Part shown: piece by piece, positions 1 through 10,612 of the stretch
How the letters are laid out: each line of letters opens with the position of its first letter
How positions within the stretch are numbered: the stretch's first letter is position 1
NCBI RefSeq assembly: GCF_014905175.1
Contig: NC_057790.1
Coordinates: forward strand, 14,038,469-14,102,468
DNA length: 64,000 nt
DNA from: Aphidius gifuensis
Lineage: Eukaryota > Arthropoda > Insecta > Hymenoptera > Braconidae
Reading direction: 5' to 3'
Notes under the pieces: generated by a model
What the model was told of the DNA's origin: nothing
Databases searched by the model: none
What the model saw: only the letters and a program-made list of their open reading frames with translations
Program-made: the position numbers and the translations under genes

Positions 1-268
1 CCACCTGGTACAGACGTCAAGTGGCAACTGTTTATATGGTTCTTTGAAAGCTTGACATGAAAACTTGAAAATCTTTTGTCAACATTTCAGATTTTTTCAA
101 TTTTTTACATAAATTTCTTAATTTAATTATTGCTGGCATATTCTCTTTCATTTTGTCATTCTCATCACCTGATTCTTCATCACTAAATTCATCACCAGTA
201 CTTTCATTTTTATTCCAAGCATCATAATAATTTTCATCAACATCATCTTCATCTTTTTCTTCATCTTT

Positions 269-299
<31 letters not shown>

Positions 300-1425
300 C
301 CATCTTCTTCATCATCACCATCATGATTTTTCAGGTTATCTAACTTTAATGTTGTGATAACATCTTGTGCTGCAAGGTTGGTGACATGAGCAAAGCATTT
401 GAAATGTTGATCTTCAGCCTTGAATGATGATGAATCATTATTAATTAATAATTTTTCTTCAAGAATTTCTACAAATTTAGTATTCACTGAAGCATTATCA
501 GCAGTGATGCCTTGTATTTTGTGTAAAATACCAATTTGTTTTAAGGAATTGTAAAAAAACTTTGCAATGTCTTCTCCTTTATGTTTACCATTTGATGGAA
601 TGACATCAATAGCCATCGATTGTAGCTTCCAATTGTCATCAATGAAATGGATTGTCAATCCATAATAAGATTTTCCTGATATTGCTGTCCAACCATCAAT
701 AGTAAATGAAAACTTTGACTTGTTTTTTTTTAATAAAAATTTTACAATATCAAATGTTACTGAAAAGATTGTTGAAACTTTTTTTGTCATTGATGTTCTT
801 TTAGGGTAGTTTACATTTGGATTTAAGAACTTAAAAAAGCTTTGACTACAATCATCAGAAAAAAAATTCAAAGGCAAATATTTTTTTGCAATAAATTCAA
901 CTGTCCATATGTCAAGTTCTACTGGATCCAGAGTCTAAAAAACATATTAAAAAATGTAAAAAGTAATGAAGTAGTCATAAGGAAAAGTAAATTAATTTAT
1001 TCATTTTAATTCACCTGTACTTGTGTTTGTGTACTTAAATACTGTGTCAGGCTTCTTTGAGTTTGATCACTGTTTTTTGTGCTTGGATTTATTTTATCAT
1101 AAATGTCTGGATGTTGTTTTTGAAGATGCCACTTTAATCCACTTGTATTTGAGTCTTTCATTCTAATATCTGTTGTGTTGGTACATATTTGACATGTTGC
1201 AACTTTTATATGTTCATTGTTGACAACAATTACTTTTGAAGTAAAATATTTAGAGTATTTTCCAGTCATAGTAGAGCTGTTTTTAACTGGATTGTTATCA
1301 TCATCATCATCAGGTGTTACACTTTGACAACCTTCTTCTGTCAATGAATTATTTTCAACTGTTTTTGATTTTTTTTTATTATTATTTACATTAATATTTG
1401 ATCTTTTTCTTTTTTTGGATTCCAT
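1..1425 (-). pseudogene. hAT transposase, two exons, frameshifted at the window edge
   Basis: A nuclear DDE transposase that would cut and paste its hAT element. Exon 1 (1425-1015, 137 codons) carries a BED-type zinc finger: CQIC at about residues 78-81, then a H-x5-H pair in LKWHLQKQHPDIY. A phase-0 80-bp intron (935-1014) has donor CAG/GTGAAT and acceptor TTTTTTAG. Exon 2 (934-32) joins in frame and shows the hAT core: DGW, ITADNASVN and CFAHVTNLAAQDV, then a long Asp/Glu run (240-310) coded by a GAT repeat. The frame stops at 32-34, but LPLDVCTRW, a motif typical of the next hAT segment, reads in a shifted frame at 1-31. One frameshift therefore lies near 35-50. The C-terminal dimerisation domain lies beyond the window. 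Confidence 0.85.
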
Positions 1426-1887
1426 TATTAAATAATGTTAAAAAATTGAAGAATTTTTCTTGAACGTTTAAAAACACTTTACCACTATATCAATTGTATC
1501 AATAGATCAGGCAAAGGATCACAAAATCCAAGATGGTATTGTTATTATGTACTGAAAGGTTGGAATGTGGCTGAGAATGAGTCGAATTTTCTGATTGGTA
1601 TGACTTTTTATAAAAACTCATGCCATTGGTTAAATTAATTCTACTTTATCAACAGACGGTGGCTATTCATTATGATGACATTCTTGTCATCGTATGTCTA
1701 ATATTATGTTTCCACTCTGTATTACGTAGTTCAGTGTATAAGATATTTTTCTTCCATATTTTATTTGTTTTTCGCGGGAAAATTACAAAAATAACCGAAT
1801 AATTTATACATGAATCATTTGTATTTAACAATAAAAGAAAATGTGTTGAAAAAACATTTCTTGTGAATAAAAATTAAAAAGTAAATT
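1426..1887. other. hAT internal non-coding region
   Basis: AT-rich sequence between the transposase ATG (1425) and the subterminal repeats. It should hold the transposase promoter and 5' leader on the minus strand. I see no convincing ORF here: the open frame at 1620-1802 has no recognisable motif. Confidence 0.5.
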
Positions 1888-2068
1888 GTTGACCGAGAGA
1901 AGTCGAGACGAGACGAGAGATAGCTGACGAGAGACGAGAAAATTCGAGACGAGAGACAAATTTTCTCTCGTCACGAGAGACGAGACGAGACGAGAGACAG
2001 ATCTTTTAAAGTCGAGACGAGACGAGAGAGAGCCGATTCTCGTCTCGTCTCGTCTCGCGGCATCACTA
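1888..2068. repeat. GAGACGA subterminal repeats of the hAT element
   Basis: Dense, partly palindromic copies of GAGACGA/CGAGACGAGAGA on both strands, ending in the element terminus. Arrays like this are the usual transposase-binding sites of hAT elements (known for the superfamily). The exact units are degenerate. Confidence 0.75.
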
Positions 2069-2514
2069 GTAAACGATCGGAGTTCAAATCCAGAAACCCG
2101 GGTTCGAATCCCGAGTTAGGTCAAGAAATAGCCAAGTTGAGAAACATGTATAAACATAATAATAATTATTATAAATAATTTAAAGTTATTTTTTAAATAA
2201 ACAAATAATTCTGTTTTTCTTTATCGAAAATACAAATAGAATATAATGAAATGTACTATTGAACATCGTAAATCTCACCATGCAACATAGTAGATTCAAC
2301 GAACGCTAGACTTGACTATGCAACATAGTACTTCTTAACAAGATACATCGTATCTTCTCCAATTGGAACATTGTAAACTATACTAGGATAAATAATTTTA
2401 CTATGTGCATAGTACATGTTATTATTTTTTCGAAAACGTCCCCGAGTACCAGAAAAAATAGTAAAAATAATTCTTTTTTTATAGTAAAACTAATTATTTT
2501 TTTTTTACAGTGTA
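2069..2514. repeat. tRNA-like interspersed repeat, copy A (5' end lost to the hAT insertion)
   Basis: Matches 4310-4763 base for base apart from scattered differences. It starts with a tRNA-like block containing CGGGTTCGAATCCCG, continues through AT-rich sequence with hairpins around CTATGTGCATAG, and ends TTTTTACAGTG(TA). Read the other way this gives CACTGTAAAA, the same terminus seen at 5709 and 31789. The hAT element has replaced the first bases, including the GGCTATTTC arm present in copy B. Confidence 0.75.
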
Positions 2515-2662
2515 AAGTCTTAGTTTCCCATACTTTTTCAGGACTTTTAAACAGTCCTGAAAAAGTAGTGATTTTGGCAACCATCAAGATTGGTCTTATT
2601 TCAAAACTATATGAGTCTTATTTTCCAAGACTTTTTCCGTAATTAAAATTTTTATCCCGGGT

Positions 2663-2890
2663 TATGAAACAATTAATCGGCTAGGATCGCATAGAACTAT
2701 ATTGAAATGTAGTGCTGTTTATTTTAAAATAGCTTGTTTGCCTGAAGAGTTACAGTACAAATTAAGAAACATTTTTCTTTTAACGCTATTTCATTCATTA
2801 GACAAAAATACTACAAAGTATGGTAAAATTTTAACCAAATTATTAATGATTTAGAAAGATTAGATAAAGAAGGTATTCATGTTCGTATTT
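2663..2890 (+). pseudogene. Scrap of the transposase-like family found again at 57-59 kb
   Basis: A stretch from about 2663 reads Y-E-T-I-N-R-LGSHR, then a segment ending CLPEELQYKLRNIF and LFHSLDKN before the frame decays near 2850. The same order of motifs (NNPLGSHR, then YYIISCLPSQ, then a K-D-x-K stretch) is present in the minus-strand pseudogene at 58,049-58,870, so both come from one protein family. The fragment has no start, no end and at least one frame break. It sits between two repeats and has no visible inverted ends of its own. Confidence 0.6.
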
Positions 2891-3027
2891 CTATTCTATT
2901 TGTCGAAATATTTGTAATAAAATTATAATTCAATAGTTAATAAACAAATTATAAAAAATGGTAGACAAATGAAAAAAAATTTAGTAAATTTATACCATCC
3001 TATATAATTTAAATTTAAAAAAATATA

Positions 3028-3950
3028 GTCAAGTCCCCTAAGGTGCACCCTAAGTGTTCCGTAGGATTTTTTAGTTTTTATCTTGTTGTTTGATTTGTTT
3101 TTTCATTTTATTGTAAAATAAATGACTATTTTTTTTGTTTTGATTCATTTTCTAATGTTGTTTTTTTCTGTTGTTTAATAAAAAAAAAAAAAAATGACCG
3201 AAAAATTTCAAAAAAATAACGGAAAGTCTACAGATGAAGCGTCATCGATTGATACATGGCCGGAATCGATCTGTCAATATTTGAAATTGGGCCCTATCGA
3301 AAAATGGGATTATTAAATCTAATAAGGCTCAAAAATTGAAAATAAATATGATAATTGCTTTTGAGAAAAAAAAAAAAACATAAATTTTATTTAACATCAA
3401 CTAATTCGGTTCGGCGGTTCAAAAAATATCTTGCAAAAACAAATTCTGACACTACATTTTGTTTAATAAAAAAAAAAATAAACGACCGAAAAATTTGAAA
3501 AAAATATCGTAGAGTCTACAGATGAAGCGTCGTCGATTAAAACATTGCCGGAATTGATCGGTCAATATTTGGAATTGGGCCATGTCCAAAAATAGGCATA
3601 TTAAATCTAATAAGGCCCCAAAAAAAAAAAAAATATCATGTCTGTTTTTGGAAAAAAAAAAAAACCTAAATTTGTTTTGACATCGACTAATTCGGTTCAG
3701 CGGTTCAAAAAATATCGCGAAAAAACAGATTGTGACACTACATATCGCTGAATAAAAAAAAAAATAAACGACCGAAAAATTTGAAAAAAATATCGTAGAG
3801 TCTACAGATGAAGCGTCGTCAATTAAAACATTGCCGGAATTGATCGGTCAATATTTGGAATTTGGCCATGTCCAAAAATAGGCATATTAAATTCAATAAG
3901 GCCCCAAAATTAAAAATAAATATGACCATTGCTTTTGGCCAAAAAAAATA
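3028..3950. mobile_element. CCGTAGGA-ended tandem-repeat element, copy 1 (right end lost)
   Basis: Begins AAGGTGCACCC-TAAGTGTTCCGTAGGA (3041-3067) and contains three tandem units of about 286-288 bp, marked by ATGAAGC at 3234, 3522 and 3808. Units contain CTAATTCGGTTCGGCGGTTC and A-runs. Two further copies with both inverted ends lie at 43,298-44,603 and 62,190-63,218. No coding capacity, so non-autonomous. Confidence 0.75.
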
Positions 3951-4294
3951 AAGAAAATGAGCATCTCACAAACCAATTTGATTCAGGTATTGTACTAATA
4001 GAGTTTTTCATATGCAGTATATGAAAGTCTCATATACTGCATATGAAATTTTCATATTTTTCTCTCCGTGTGTTGTGTGTTCTAATTAACCATGACCGTG
4101 AGGGTACATTTGGAAAAATGAACCGTACTATGGAAACCTTTAAAATGTGCTATGCAATTCGTAGTTGTTACTATATACAAAATGGTAAAAGTTATTAGAT
4201 CTGTAGTTAATTTCACTATGTTAGCATGAAAGAAGAAGGGGATAAAAGGGAATAAATATATATAGACATTTTCGGTTCTTCTTCTGCTTTATAT
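3951..4294. other. Non-coding spacer
   Basis: A nearly perfect local palindrome lies at 4010-4050 (CATATGCAGTATATGAAA and its complement). Otherwise AT-rich with no ORF, splice-flanked exon or known repeat that I recognise. Confidence 0.4.
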
Positions 4295-4763
4295 CTGAAT
4301 GGCTATTTCGGTAAACCATCGGAGTTTAACTCCAGAAACCCGGGTTCGAATCCCGAGTTAAGTCAAGAAATAGCCAAGTTGAGAAACATGTATAATGATA
4401 ATAATAATTATAATGAATAATTTAAAGTTATTTTTTAAATAAACAAATAATTTTGTTTTTTTTTATCGAAAATACAAATGAAATATAATGAAATGTACTA
4501 TTGTACATCGTAAATCTCACCATGCAAAATAGTAGTAGTAGATTTAACTAACGCTAGACTTGACTATGCAACATAGTACTTCTTAACAAGATACATCGTA
4601 TCTTTTCCAATTGAAACATTGTGAACTATACTAGGATAAAAAAATTTTACTATGTGCATAGTACATGTTATTATTTTTTCGAAAACGTCCCGGAGTACCA
4701 GAAAAAATAGTAAAAATAATTGTTTTTTTATAGTAAAACTAATTTTTTTTTTTTTACAGTGTA
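4295..4763. repeat. tRNA-like interspersed repeat, copy B (complete 5' end)
   Basis: Homologous to 2069-2514. This copy keeps the 5' arm GGCTATTTC that copy A lost, and ends in TTTTTACAGTGTA. The comparison of the two copies defines the hAT insertion point in copy A to the base. Confidence 0.75.
4301..4375 (+). other. tRNA-like fold closed by a 9-bp inverted repeat
   Basis: GGCTATTTC (4301-4309) pairs exactly with GAAATAGCC (4367-4375). Between them lie a GGAG/CTCC hairpin and a T-arm-like CGGGTTCGAATCCCG with a pol III B-box core. The length (75 nt) fits a tRNA, but the closing stem is 9 bp rather than 7 and the D arm is not recognisable. I regard it as tRNA-derived, not a working tRNA gene. 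Confidence 0.55.
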
Positions 4764-4842
4764 CCCATCTAAAATTAAACACCTATGCTTTAACTCGCAA
4801 AACAAATTGTACGAGTTAGAAATTAAAAATTTTTCTTTCTAC

Positions 4843-4990
4843 TTAAGGGGACATGATACTCAATTTTGGTATATGTCGGGTTGCCGTGCGCTCCATCTAT
4901 AGATTTTCAGTAGTATGACTAAAAATTTATACTTCGATCGGTAAGACCAAGTGTCGATCGGAGAATGTAGTTGTCATGCAAATTAAAAAT
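4843..4990. mobile_element. Terminus of a TTAA/GGGGACATG-type DNA element
   Basis: TTAAGGGGACATGATACTC at 4845, followed by GTTGCCGTGCGCTCCATCTATAG and two GATCGG motifs, resembles the inverted right end of the element at 53,170-55,489 (GGCGACATGAAAC, then TGCCGTGCGCTCCATCTATAG). Only one end is recognisable here. Confidence 0.6.
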
Positions 4991-5410
4991 TAAATTCATC
5001 AATTTATAATTGTTTTTAAATTTTATTATTTAAAATAATAATTTATCGAGTTATTTATGAGAATGCATTTTTTAGTTTAGTAATAAACAAGAAACTGTCT
5101 TAATCCAACAATTAAAATGTTGATTATGAATTAAGAGTCACTTTTGTTTTTTGTGATTGAACAAACCAATGTTTATCTAACAGTTAAAAAAAATCTGATT
5201 CTCCAAACAGCAAAATATACTTTTTTGATCCATCATTTTATCATAATTCAAACTTGTCTAGGCACTCGGTGTATCTATAGTTAAAAATAGTAGACTATTA
5301 TTTTCTGTTAAATTGACTCTTTCAACATAAAAATTTTGAAAAAACAACATAAATTCAATTTGCAAGTATTACTTTTAATTGTGTTATTTTTTTGCTGAAT
5401 CACCCAACAG
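4991..5410. other. AT-rich intergenic or intronic sequence
   Basis: Around 5200-5390 it carries one degraded unit of the repeat that is tandem at 31,213-31,790 (shared words: ATCATTTTATCATAATTCAAACTTG and TATTATTTTCTGTTAAA). The end, TTGCTGAATCACCCAACAG, is a plausible 3' splice site for the next feature. Confidence 0.45.
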
Positions 5411-5505
5411 GTCCACCAGCTGTATGACAATTTACCAGCCGTTCAGCACTATATCAAAATCAAGAATTCAGATCCTGGTATTGTTTATCTTGTGAAGTCC
5501 AATTG
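5411..5505 (+). CDS. Candidate internal exon of an unidentified host gene
   Basis: A 95-bp open segment lies between a good acceptor (pyrimidine-containing CACCCAACAG) and a donor (AATTG/GTAAAA). It encodes about 31 residues beginning VHQLYDNLPAVQHY and ending VYLVKSN, with balanced, non-repetitive composition unlike the surrounding AT-rich repeats. It would splice in phase 2, completing a Trp codon. I do not recognise the protein. Partner exons are not evident within 2 kb on either side, which fits large introns packed with transposons. The possible exons near 12.9-13.2 kb are on the same strand and could belong to the same gene. Confidence 0.5.
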
Positions 5506-5708
5506 GTAAAAATAATTTTTTCCTATTATCTGTATGATGTATATAGTTATTATTAGTATTTTGAAAAATAAGTATGATTTGAATCTAAAATAAATTCATT
5601 ATATTAAGGAATTAAGATACATGACGATAATAAGTGGACATAAAGTTATCCTAACTTACTTTAAACTTCATGAGCTGATTTGATAAATTTCAAAAACTTT
5701 TGATGACA
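5506..5708. other. AT-rich spacer, probable intron start
   Basis: Follows the donor at 5506. No ORF or repeat recognised before the CACTGTAAAA terminus at 5709. Confidence 0.35.
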
Positions 5709-6344
5709 ACACTGTAAAAAAAAAATTCTATATTTGATAACAAAACTTCTTGAAAATAGAATCTTCGTTCTAGGAAATTTTTAGTTTTAAAAGAAGAAAA
5801 AAAGTTCTTGTTATGAATAGGAAACTTCTTGTTAAAAGACAAAAAAATTCTTAAAACATGACAGATTTTGATTTGAAATGAACCTAAAAAAGATTTGAAA
5901 AAAGAAAAATTATCCCTGTAATGATAATAAAACTTCTTGAAATAAATGCTAAAAACGTCTTGAATTAAGACGCATACTTCTTAAAAAAAATCTCTTTGTT
6001 CTCACTTCATGAACAACAGGTCTAAATTTTAGAACAAGGCTTCTTGGAAATAATCCAAAATGGCCTTGAATTTAGACGCATACTCCTTGAAAAAAATCTT
6101 TTTGTTTTCACCTCAAGAACAACAGATCTAAATTTTAGAACAAGGCTTCTTGAAAATAATCAAGTTGTGTCTTGAATTGAGAACAAAAAGATTTCTATCA
6201 AGTCAAAATTAGATTCAATTCAAGAAGTGAATTACTACTGATTTAAATAAATAAATAAATTATTTATTTAACATTACTTTTGTTAATTACCAGAAGTACA
6301 GTGCAACTTTACATTTTAAACCATATTTTTTTTTCCTAAGCCAA

Positions 6345-6432
6345 TTACTTATGATGGGAACCGAACCCTTGACAGACGCAAACCACGATATCTTAAACCC
6401 AACGACTTTCTCACCGAGCCACGAGCGCATGT
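6345..6432 (-). other. tRNA-like block in the left foldback arm
   Basis: On the minus strand it starts GCGCTCGTGGCTCGGTGAG (A-box-like TGGCTCGGTGAG) and ends AAGGGTTCGGTTCCC (B-box-like). The expected 7-bp acceptor stem is not evident. A tRNA-derived pol III promoter remnant is the simplest reading. Confidence 0.45.
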
Positions 6433-6837
6433 ACATGACGGGACGAAAATTTCTGTTGTATAAAGCACGACATTTAAAAAGAAAGATTACGTCATATTCA
6501 AAATAAAGTTAATTTTGTTAACAAGTCAAAAGAAAAATGTTTTGCTCATATTTTTTCTTTACATATATCATAAGACAATTTGTCAGACATAATAAAATAT
6601 TCTTTTTCGATGTTTGTATTACTTTAATAATAATATGATAATAATATAAAAGAAGAATACCGACTAAAGATTAGTTTTCTATTAATTTTTTTTTATATTA
6701 ATTTTTTTTATATCATTTAGTTTTATATTTTTCGTAAGTATTAATTATCAAACTTGATTTTTTTTAATTAGAATATGATTTAATTTTTGTTCTTAAATGT
6801 CATGTTTCATGAGAACAGAAATTTTCGTCCCGTCATG

Positions 6838-6915
6838 TACATGCGCTTGTGGCTCGGTGAGGGAGTCGTTGGGTTTAAGATATCGTGGTTTGCGTCGGTT
6901 AAGGGCTCGGTTCCC
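6838..6915 (+). other. tRNA-like block in the right foldback arm
   Basis: Reverse-complement partner of 6345-6432: GCGCTTGTGGCTCGGTGAG, then AGGGCTCGGTTCCC. It differs at several bases, so the arms have begun to diverge. Confidence 0.45.
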
Positions 6916-7625
6916 CTCATAGGTAATTAGTTTAGAAAAAAAAAATATGGTTTACAATGTAAAGTTGTACTGTACTTCTGGTAATTAACAAAAATAATGT
7001 TAAATAAATGATTTTTTTATTTATTTAAATCAGTAGTAATTCACTTCTTGAATTGAATCTAATTTTGACTTGATAGAAATCTTTTTGTTCTCAATTCCAG
7101 ACACAACTTGATTATTTCCAAGAAGCCTTGTTCTAAAATTTAGAACTGTTGTTCTTGAAGTGAGAACAAAAAGATTTTTTTCAAGAAGTATGCGTCTAAA
7201 TTCAAGGCCATTTTGGATTATTTCCAAGAAGACTTGTTCTAAAATTTAGATCTGTTGTTTTTGAGGTGAAAACAAAAAGATCTTTTTCAAGAAGTATGCG
7301 TCTCTATTCAAGGCCATTTTAGATTATTTCCAAGAAGCCTCGTTCTAAAATTTAGAACTGTTGTTCATGAAGTGAGAACAAAAAGATTTTTTTTAAGAAG
7401 TATGCGTCCCAATTCAAGATCTTCTTAGCATTTATTTCAAAAAGTATTATTATCATTACAAGGATAATTTTTCTTTTTCCAAATCTATTTTAGGTTCATT
7501 TCAAATCTAAATCTGTCATGTTTCAAGAATTGTTTCGTCTTTTAACAAGAAGTTTTCTATTTATAACAAGAATTTTTTTTCTTTTTTCAAATTTAAAAAT
7601 TTCCTAGAACAAAAGTTCTATCTGG

Positions 7626-8019
7626 TAGAAGTGAACTATTACAGCAATTGTTCAAATAAAAAATGATAATAATAATCATTTTATAAAGCAAATTATGTAG
7701 ATTTCATTTGGTCTCTTATATTAATGAAATGAATTGTCATTAATTTATCACTAAGATTATTATTGAGGACACATTTAAATATATAAACTAACCTCAAAAT
7801 TAAGTTTTCGGTCTTTTACTGACTTTCTATTTTTATGGTTATATGTGATGCCAATTTTCACGGTTTTTCTACTTACACAATTAAGAAAAATTTATTATTG
7901 CTTTTTATTTCTTAAGTTAATTTTTAATTAACGAAGTATATTGTATTTTTTTTTTTTTTTTGTGACGTTACATAATTGTTTATATTGTCACATTGACGGC
8001 CTCATTCTTTTAAATTTTT
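7626..8019. other. AT-rich spacer
   Basis: No ORF, inverted repeat or exon-like segment seen. Confidence 0.4.
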
Positions 8020-8650
8020 AGAACTTAAAAGAAATGAAAAAAATATTAAAAATTTTTTAAAAAATTAGAATTTTGGAAAAGTCTGACTCAAATGCCCTTG
8101 GAGGGACTTACATTTCCTGTCAAATTTTTAGAATTTTCTATTGACTTATTTTGGAAAATTTCATGATTGAAATTTTATTTCCCGTCAGAAATGAAAAAAA
8201 AACATTTAAAATTCCTTAAAAAATGAGAATTTTGAAAAAATTGGGCTTGAGTGCCTGCGAGTTTCTGTCAAATTTTTGGAATTTTCTTTACACCCGTTTT
8301 CAAAAAAATCATGTTTGAAATTTTTTTTTTTCCCCAGAAATGAAAAAAAATCATTTAAAATTTTTCAAAAAAAAGAGAATATCGAAAGAATTGGACTCAA
8401 GTGCTCTCAGAAGTACTACTCTACATTTCTTTTTGAATTTTTATAATTGTCTATACACTCGTTGTAAAAAAAACAATGTTTGAACATTTTTTTTCCCGAG
8501 AAATGAAAAAAACAATTCGAAATTTTTCAAAAAATAAGAACTTTGACAAAATTGGACTCAAGCGCCCTCGGAGGTACTAATTTACATTTCATTTTAAATT
8601 TTCAGAATTTTCTACACACTCAATTTCAAAAAAACCATGTTCGAAAATTT
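8020..8650. repeat. Tandem array, four units of about 150-160 bp
   Basis: GAAATGAAAAAA recurs at about 8028, 8186, 8336 and 8498, each followed by ATTTAAAATT/TTCAAAAAA and by a TTGGACTCAAGTGCCCTCGG-like word. Units are degenerate. No coding content. Confidence 0.7.
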
Positions 8651-9294
8651 AATTTCATTCATCGTCCATGGTAAAACAGAAATCAGTATCATGTTCCCTT
8701 GAAGTCCAAGTTAGCCTGAATAGAATAAATAAGATTCAATTATTATAAATCGAATTTTTTAATGAAATAAATTATTGGCTTGATATAACAAAAAACTTTA
8801 GGTAAAGAAAAGTATAAATATATATCCTACAATGTTTTTTTATTTATACTTTTGTTTTTATTCATTTTATTGAGACTGACTTGTACTTTGAGTAAGAACA
8901 AAATTTTTCAGTTTTCAACTTGTACGATTGGTGACGCGGGTTAAGGTATATTCTCAGCAAAACTAGAAACCTTTTGCGGATGGCTTGCGAAAACGTAATA
9001 TTTTTAAAAAGTGTGAAAAAGATAAAAAAAAAGAAAAAATTAGAGAAAATATTTTTTCTCACTTCCACTCAAGTATTTAGACAAAGTCAAAAATCTATTT
9101 TTATATGATTTAAAAAAATATTCTTAGTCTTATAATTCTAATTGAACTGATAAATTTTCCGTGATAAATAAATTTAGTTTTTGTGAAAGTAGCTCTGTTT
9201 TAGCAACTATTTTATTATAATATATATATCTTTAGCAAATATTGTTTCATAAAAAAAAATTTCCTTAGAAATATAATGTTTTGAAAAAAAATTT
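8651..9294. other. AT-rich spacer
   Basis: A short minus-strand stretch (8715-8658) follows a good acceptor but is too short to support as an exon. Otherwise nothing recognised. Confidence 0.35.
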
Positions 9295-9530
9295 TAATGG
9301 CTGCCGTTCATCGGCCAATTCATGGCAAATTCGTGGCTGGCCATTTAATGGCTGCTGGTCATCGGCCAATTCATGGCAAATTCATGAATGGCCATTAATG
9401 GCTGTCGTTCATCGGCCAATTCGTGGCAAATTCATGGCTGGCCATTAATGGCTATCGTTCATCGGCCAATTTATGGCAAATTTATGACTGGCCATTAATG
9501 GCTACCAACCATCAGCTAATTTTTGACAAA
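9295..9530. repeat. Minisatellite, five units of about 52 bp
   Basis: Units read ATGGCTGCCGTTCATCGGCC, then AATTCATGGCAAATTC, then a TGGCTGGCC word, at about 9298, 9350, 9402, 9452 and 9504. The last unit is diverged. Each unit contains a small GGCCATTAATGGC near-palindrome. Confidence 0.8.
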
Positions 9531-9697
9531 AAAAAAAACAAGACAATAGAAAAAAAAAAAAATCAACAATGGAGCATTAAAATTAAATGAATAAATGAAT
9601 ATATTTGTATTTGAATAATCATCTTCAAAAAAGTCTACCAAGTCTACGAGTAAACTTAATTACTACAAGAGAACAAAAAACTTCACAAATATATATA

Positions 9698-9780
9698 TCG
9701 CGCTCGTGGCTCAGTTAGTTGAAGCATGGGTTTAGTGTAGGTTTAGGTATTCGGTCGAAAGTTTGCGCCCGGCGAGAGGC
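9698..9780 (+). other. tRNA-like block
   Basis: GCGCTCGTGGCTCAGTTAG gives a good A-box, and the 3' half has TTCGGTCGAAAGTTTGCGCCC with a weak B-box. It resembles the blocks in the foldback arms at 6.4 and 6.9 kb. A closing acceptor stem is not clear. Confidence 0.4.
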
Positions 9781-9894
9781 AGGGAAAAAAACATTTATTA
9801 TAAAAAAAAAACAGAGTTGGACTCGATAATCTATATATGCAATTGAAAAAAAAAATATTTTTTTTATTTTTATTTATAAAAATAATTGAATTCA

Positions 9895-10075
9895 CAAGTA
9901 ATGGGCCAATCTTGGCAAATGTTAATGGGCCAATCTTGCCAAATTTTAATGGGCCAATAATGGCAGCTAATATTAGAACGGTGTAACGCGCCAGGCCTGG
10001 CGTACGAGTGGCCCATTAATGGCAGAATTTTGCCATGCATCGGCCGTTGCATGGCCGTGTTGTAGTCTCCTACAC
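9895..10075. repeat. ATGGGCCAAT repeats with a central palindrome
   Basis: ATGGGCCAATCTTGGCAAAT-like words recur three times (9900-9965). They are followed by CGCCAGGCCTGGCG, a perfect 14-bp palindrome near 9990, and an inverted GGCCCATTAATGGCAG. The words resemble those of the 9.3-kb minisatellite, so the two may share an origin. Confidence 0.6.
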
Positions 10076-10219
10076 GGGTTTACAACTAAATAAACAGCTG
10101 TCACAACAAGCACCATACATTCACACAAACACAATACACATTTATCCGAGTGTTTTCCCGAACACAACTTGGCCGTGATTGGCTGGGATTTGTACAGTAG
10201 CAGGCAAAAATTTCGTTCA

Positions 10220-10400
10220 AAAATCACATTCATATTTTTGATCACATTATGTGATTTATTTATTGATCCCATTTTAATTTGAAAACACTTTTATTTTTTT
10301 TGATCACATTATGTGATTATTCTATTAATGTAATCAAGAAATAAATCACATAATGTGATCAAATTAGAAATGATTATATTTTTTGATCACATTATGTTTT
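10220..10400. repeat. Repeated ATCACATTATGTGAT palindromes
   Basis: The 15-bp palindrome or a close variant occurs about four times between 10,225 and 10,395, separated by AT-rich sequence. Function unknown. Confidence 0.7.
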
Positions 10401-10401
10401 T

Positions 10402-10612
10402 TTATGATTAAAGGGGGCGCCCTTAAGCCTTTATCAGAGAAAAAAAAAATTGGCAAGTTAGTATAAACCCAGTATTACATGGTATTTCAGTCGCAGCCTT
10501 CGGGCACTCATCTGGCACCTTTAATTTATTCTCTATATAAACAAAAATAAAATTCATAAAAATAAAAATTCATTCTTTAGATGAAGGCATAAAGGCACCC
10601 CCTTAGTATAAT
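10402..10612. mobile_element. Small MITE of about 200 bp
   Basis: The left end AAAGGGGGCGCCCTTAAGCC matches the inverted right end GGCATAAAGGCACCCCCTTA (10,587-10,606) with a few differences. No ORF. Superfamily not assignable. Confidence 0.55.

Larger units (their letters stand above)
1..2068 (-). mobile_element. hAT DNA transposon, cut by the left window edge
   Basis: The body encodes a hAT transposase on the minus strand. The right end reads, inward on the minus strand, TAGTGATGCCGCGAGACGAG and is followed by dense GAGACGA subterminal repeats. Homology to the related repeat at 4301 begins exactly at base 2069 (gtaaacga), so the element ends at 2068 and gtaaacga is the expected 8-bp target duplication. 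The other end lies outside the window. Confidence 0.85.
5709..7625. mobile_element. Large foldback element with about 0.75-0.8-kb inverted arms
   Basis: The left arm (5709-6460) begins CACTGTAAAAAAAAAATTC and is matched in reverse by 6810-7625, leaving a loop of about 350 bp. The right arm has lost its outermost roughly 50 bp. Within each arm, units of about 100 bp recur (TTCAAGAAGTATGCGTC, AAATTTTAGAACAAGGCTTCTTG). Both arms carry a tRNA-like block. CACTG ends recall Chapaev/CACTA-group elements (an inference from the terminus only). No transposase is encoded. Confidence 0.8.

Noticed and set aside
8658..8715. Possible minus-strand terminal exon after TTATTCTATTCAG
   Set aside because: Only about 19 codons, no partner exon and no recognisable motif. 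A good acceptor alone is not enough.
9295..9530. Regularly spaced short repeats considered as a CRISPR-like array
   Set aside because: The units are contiguous, with no unique spacers of constant length, and the DNA is eukaryotic. It is a minisatellite.
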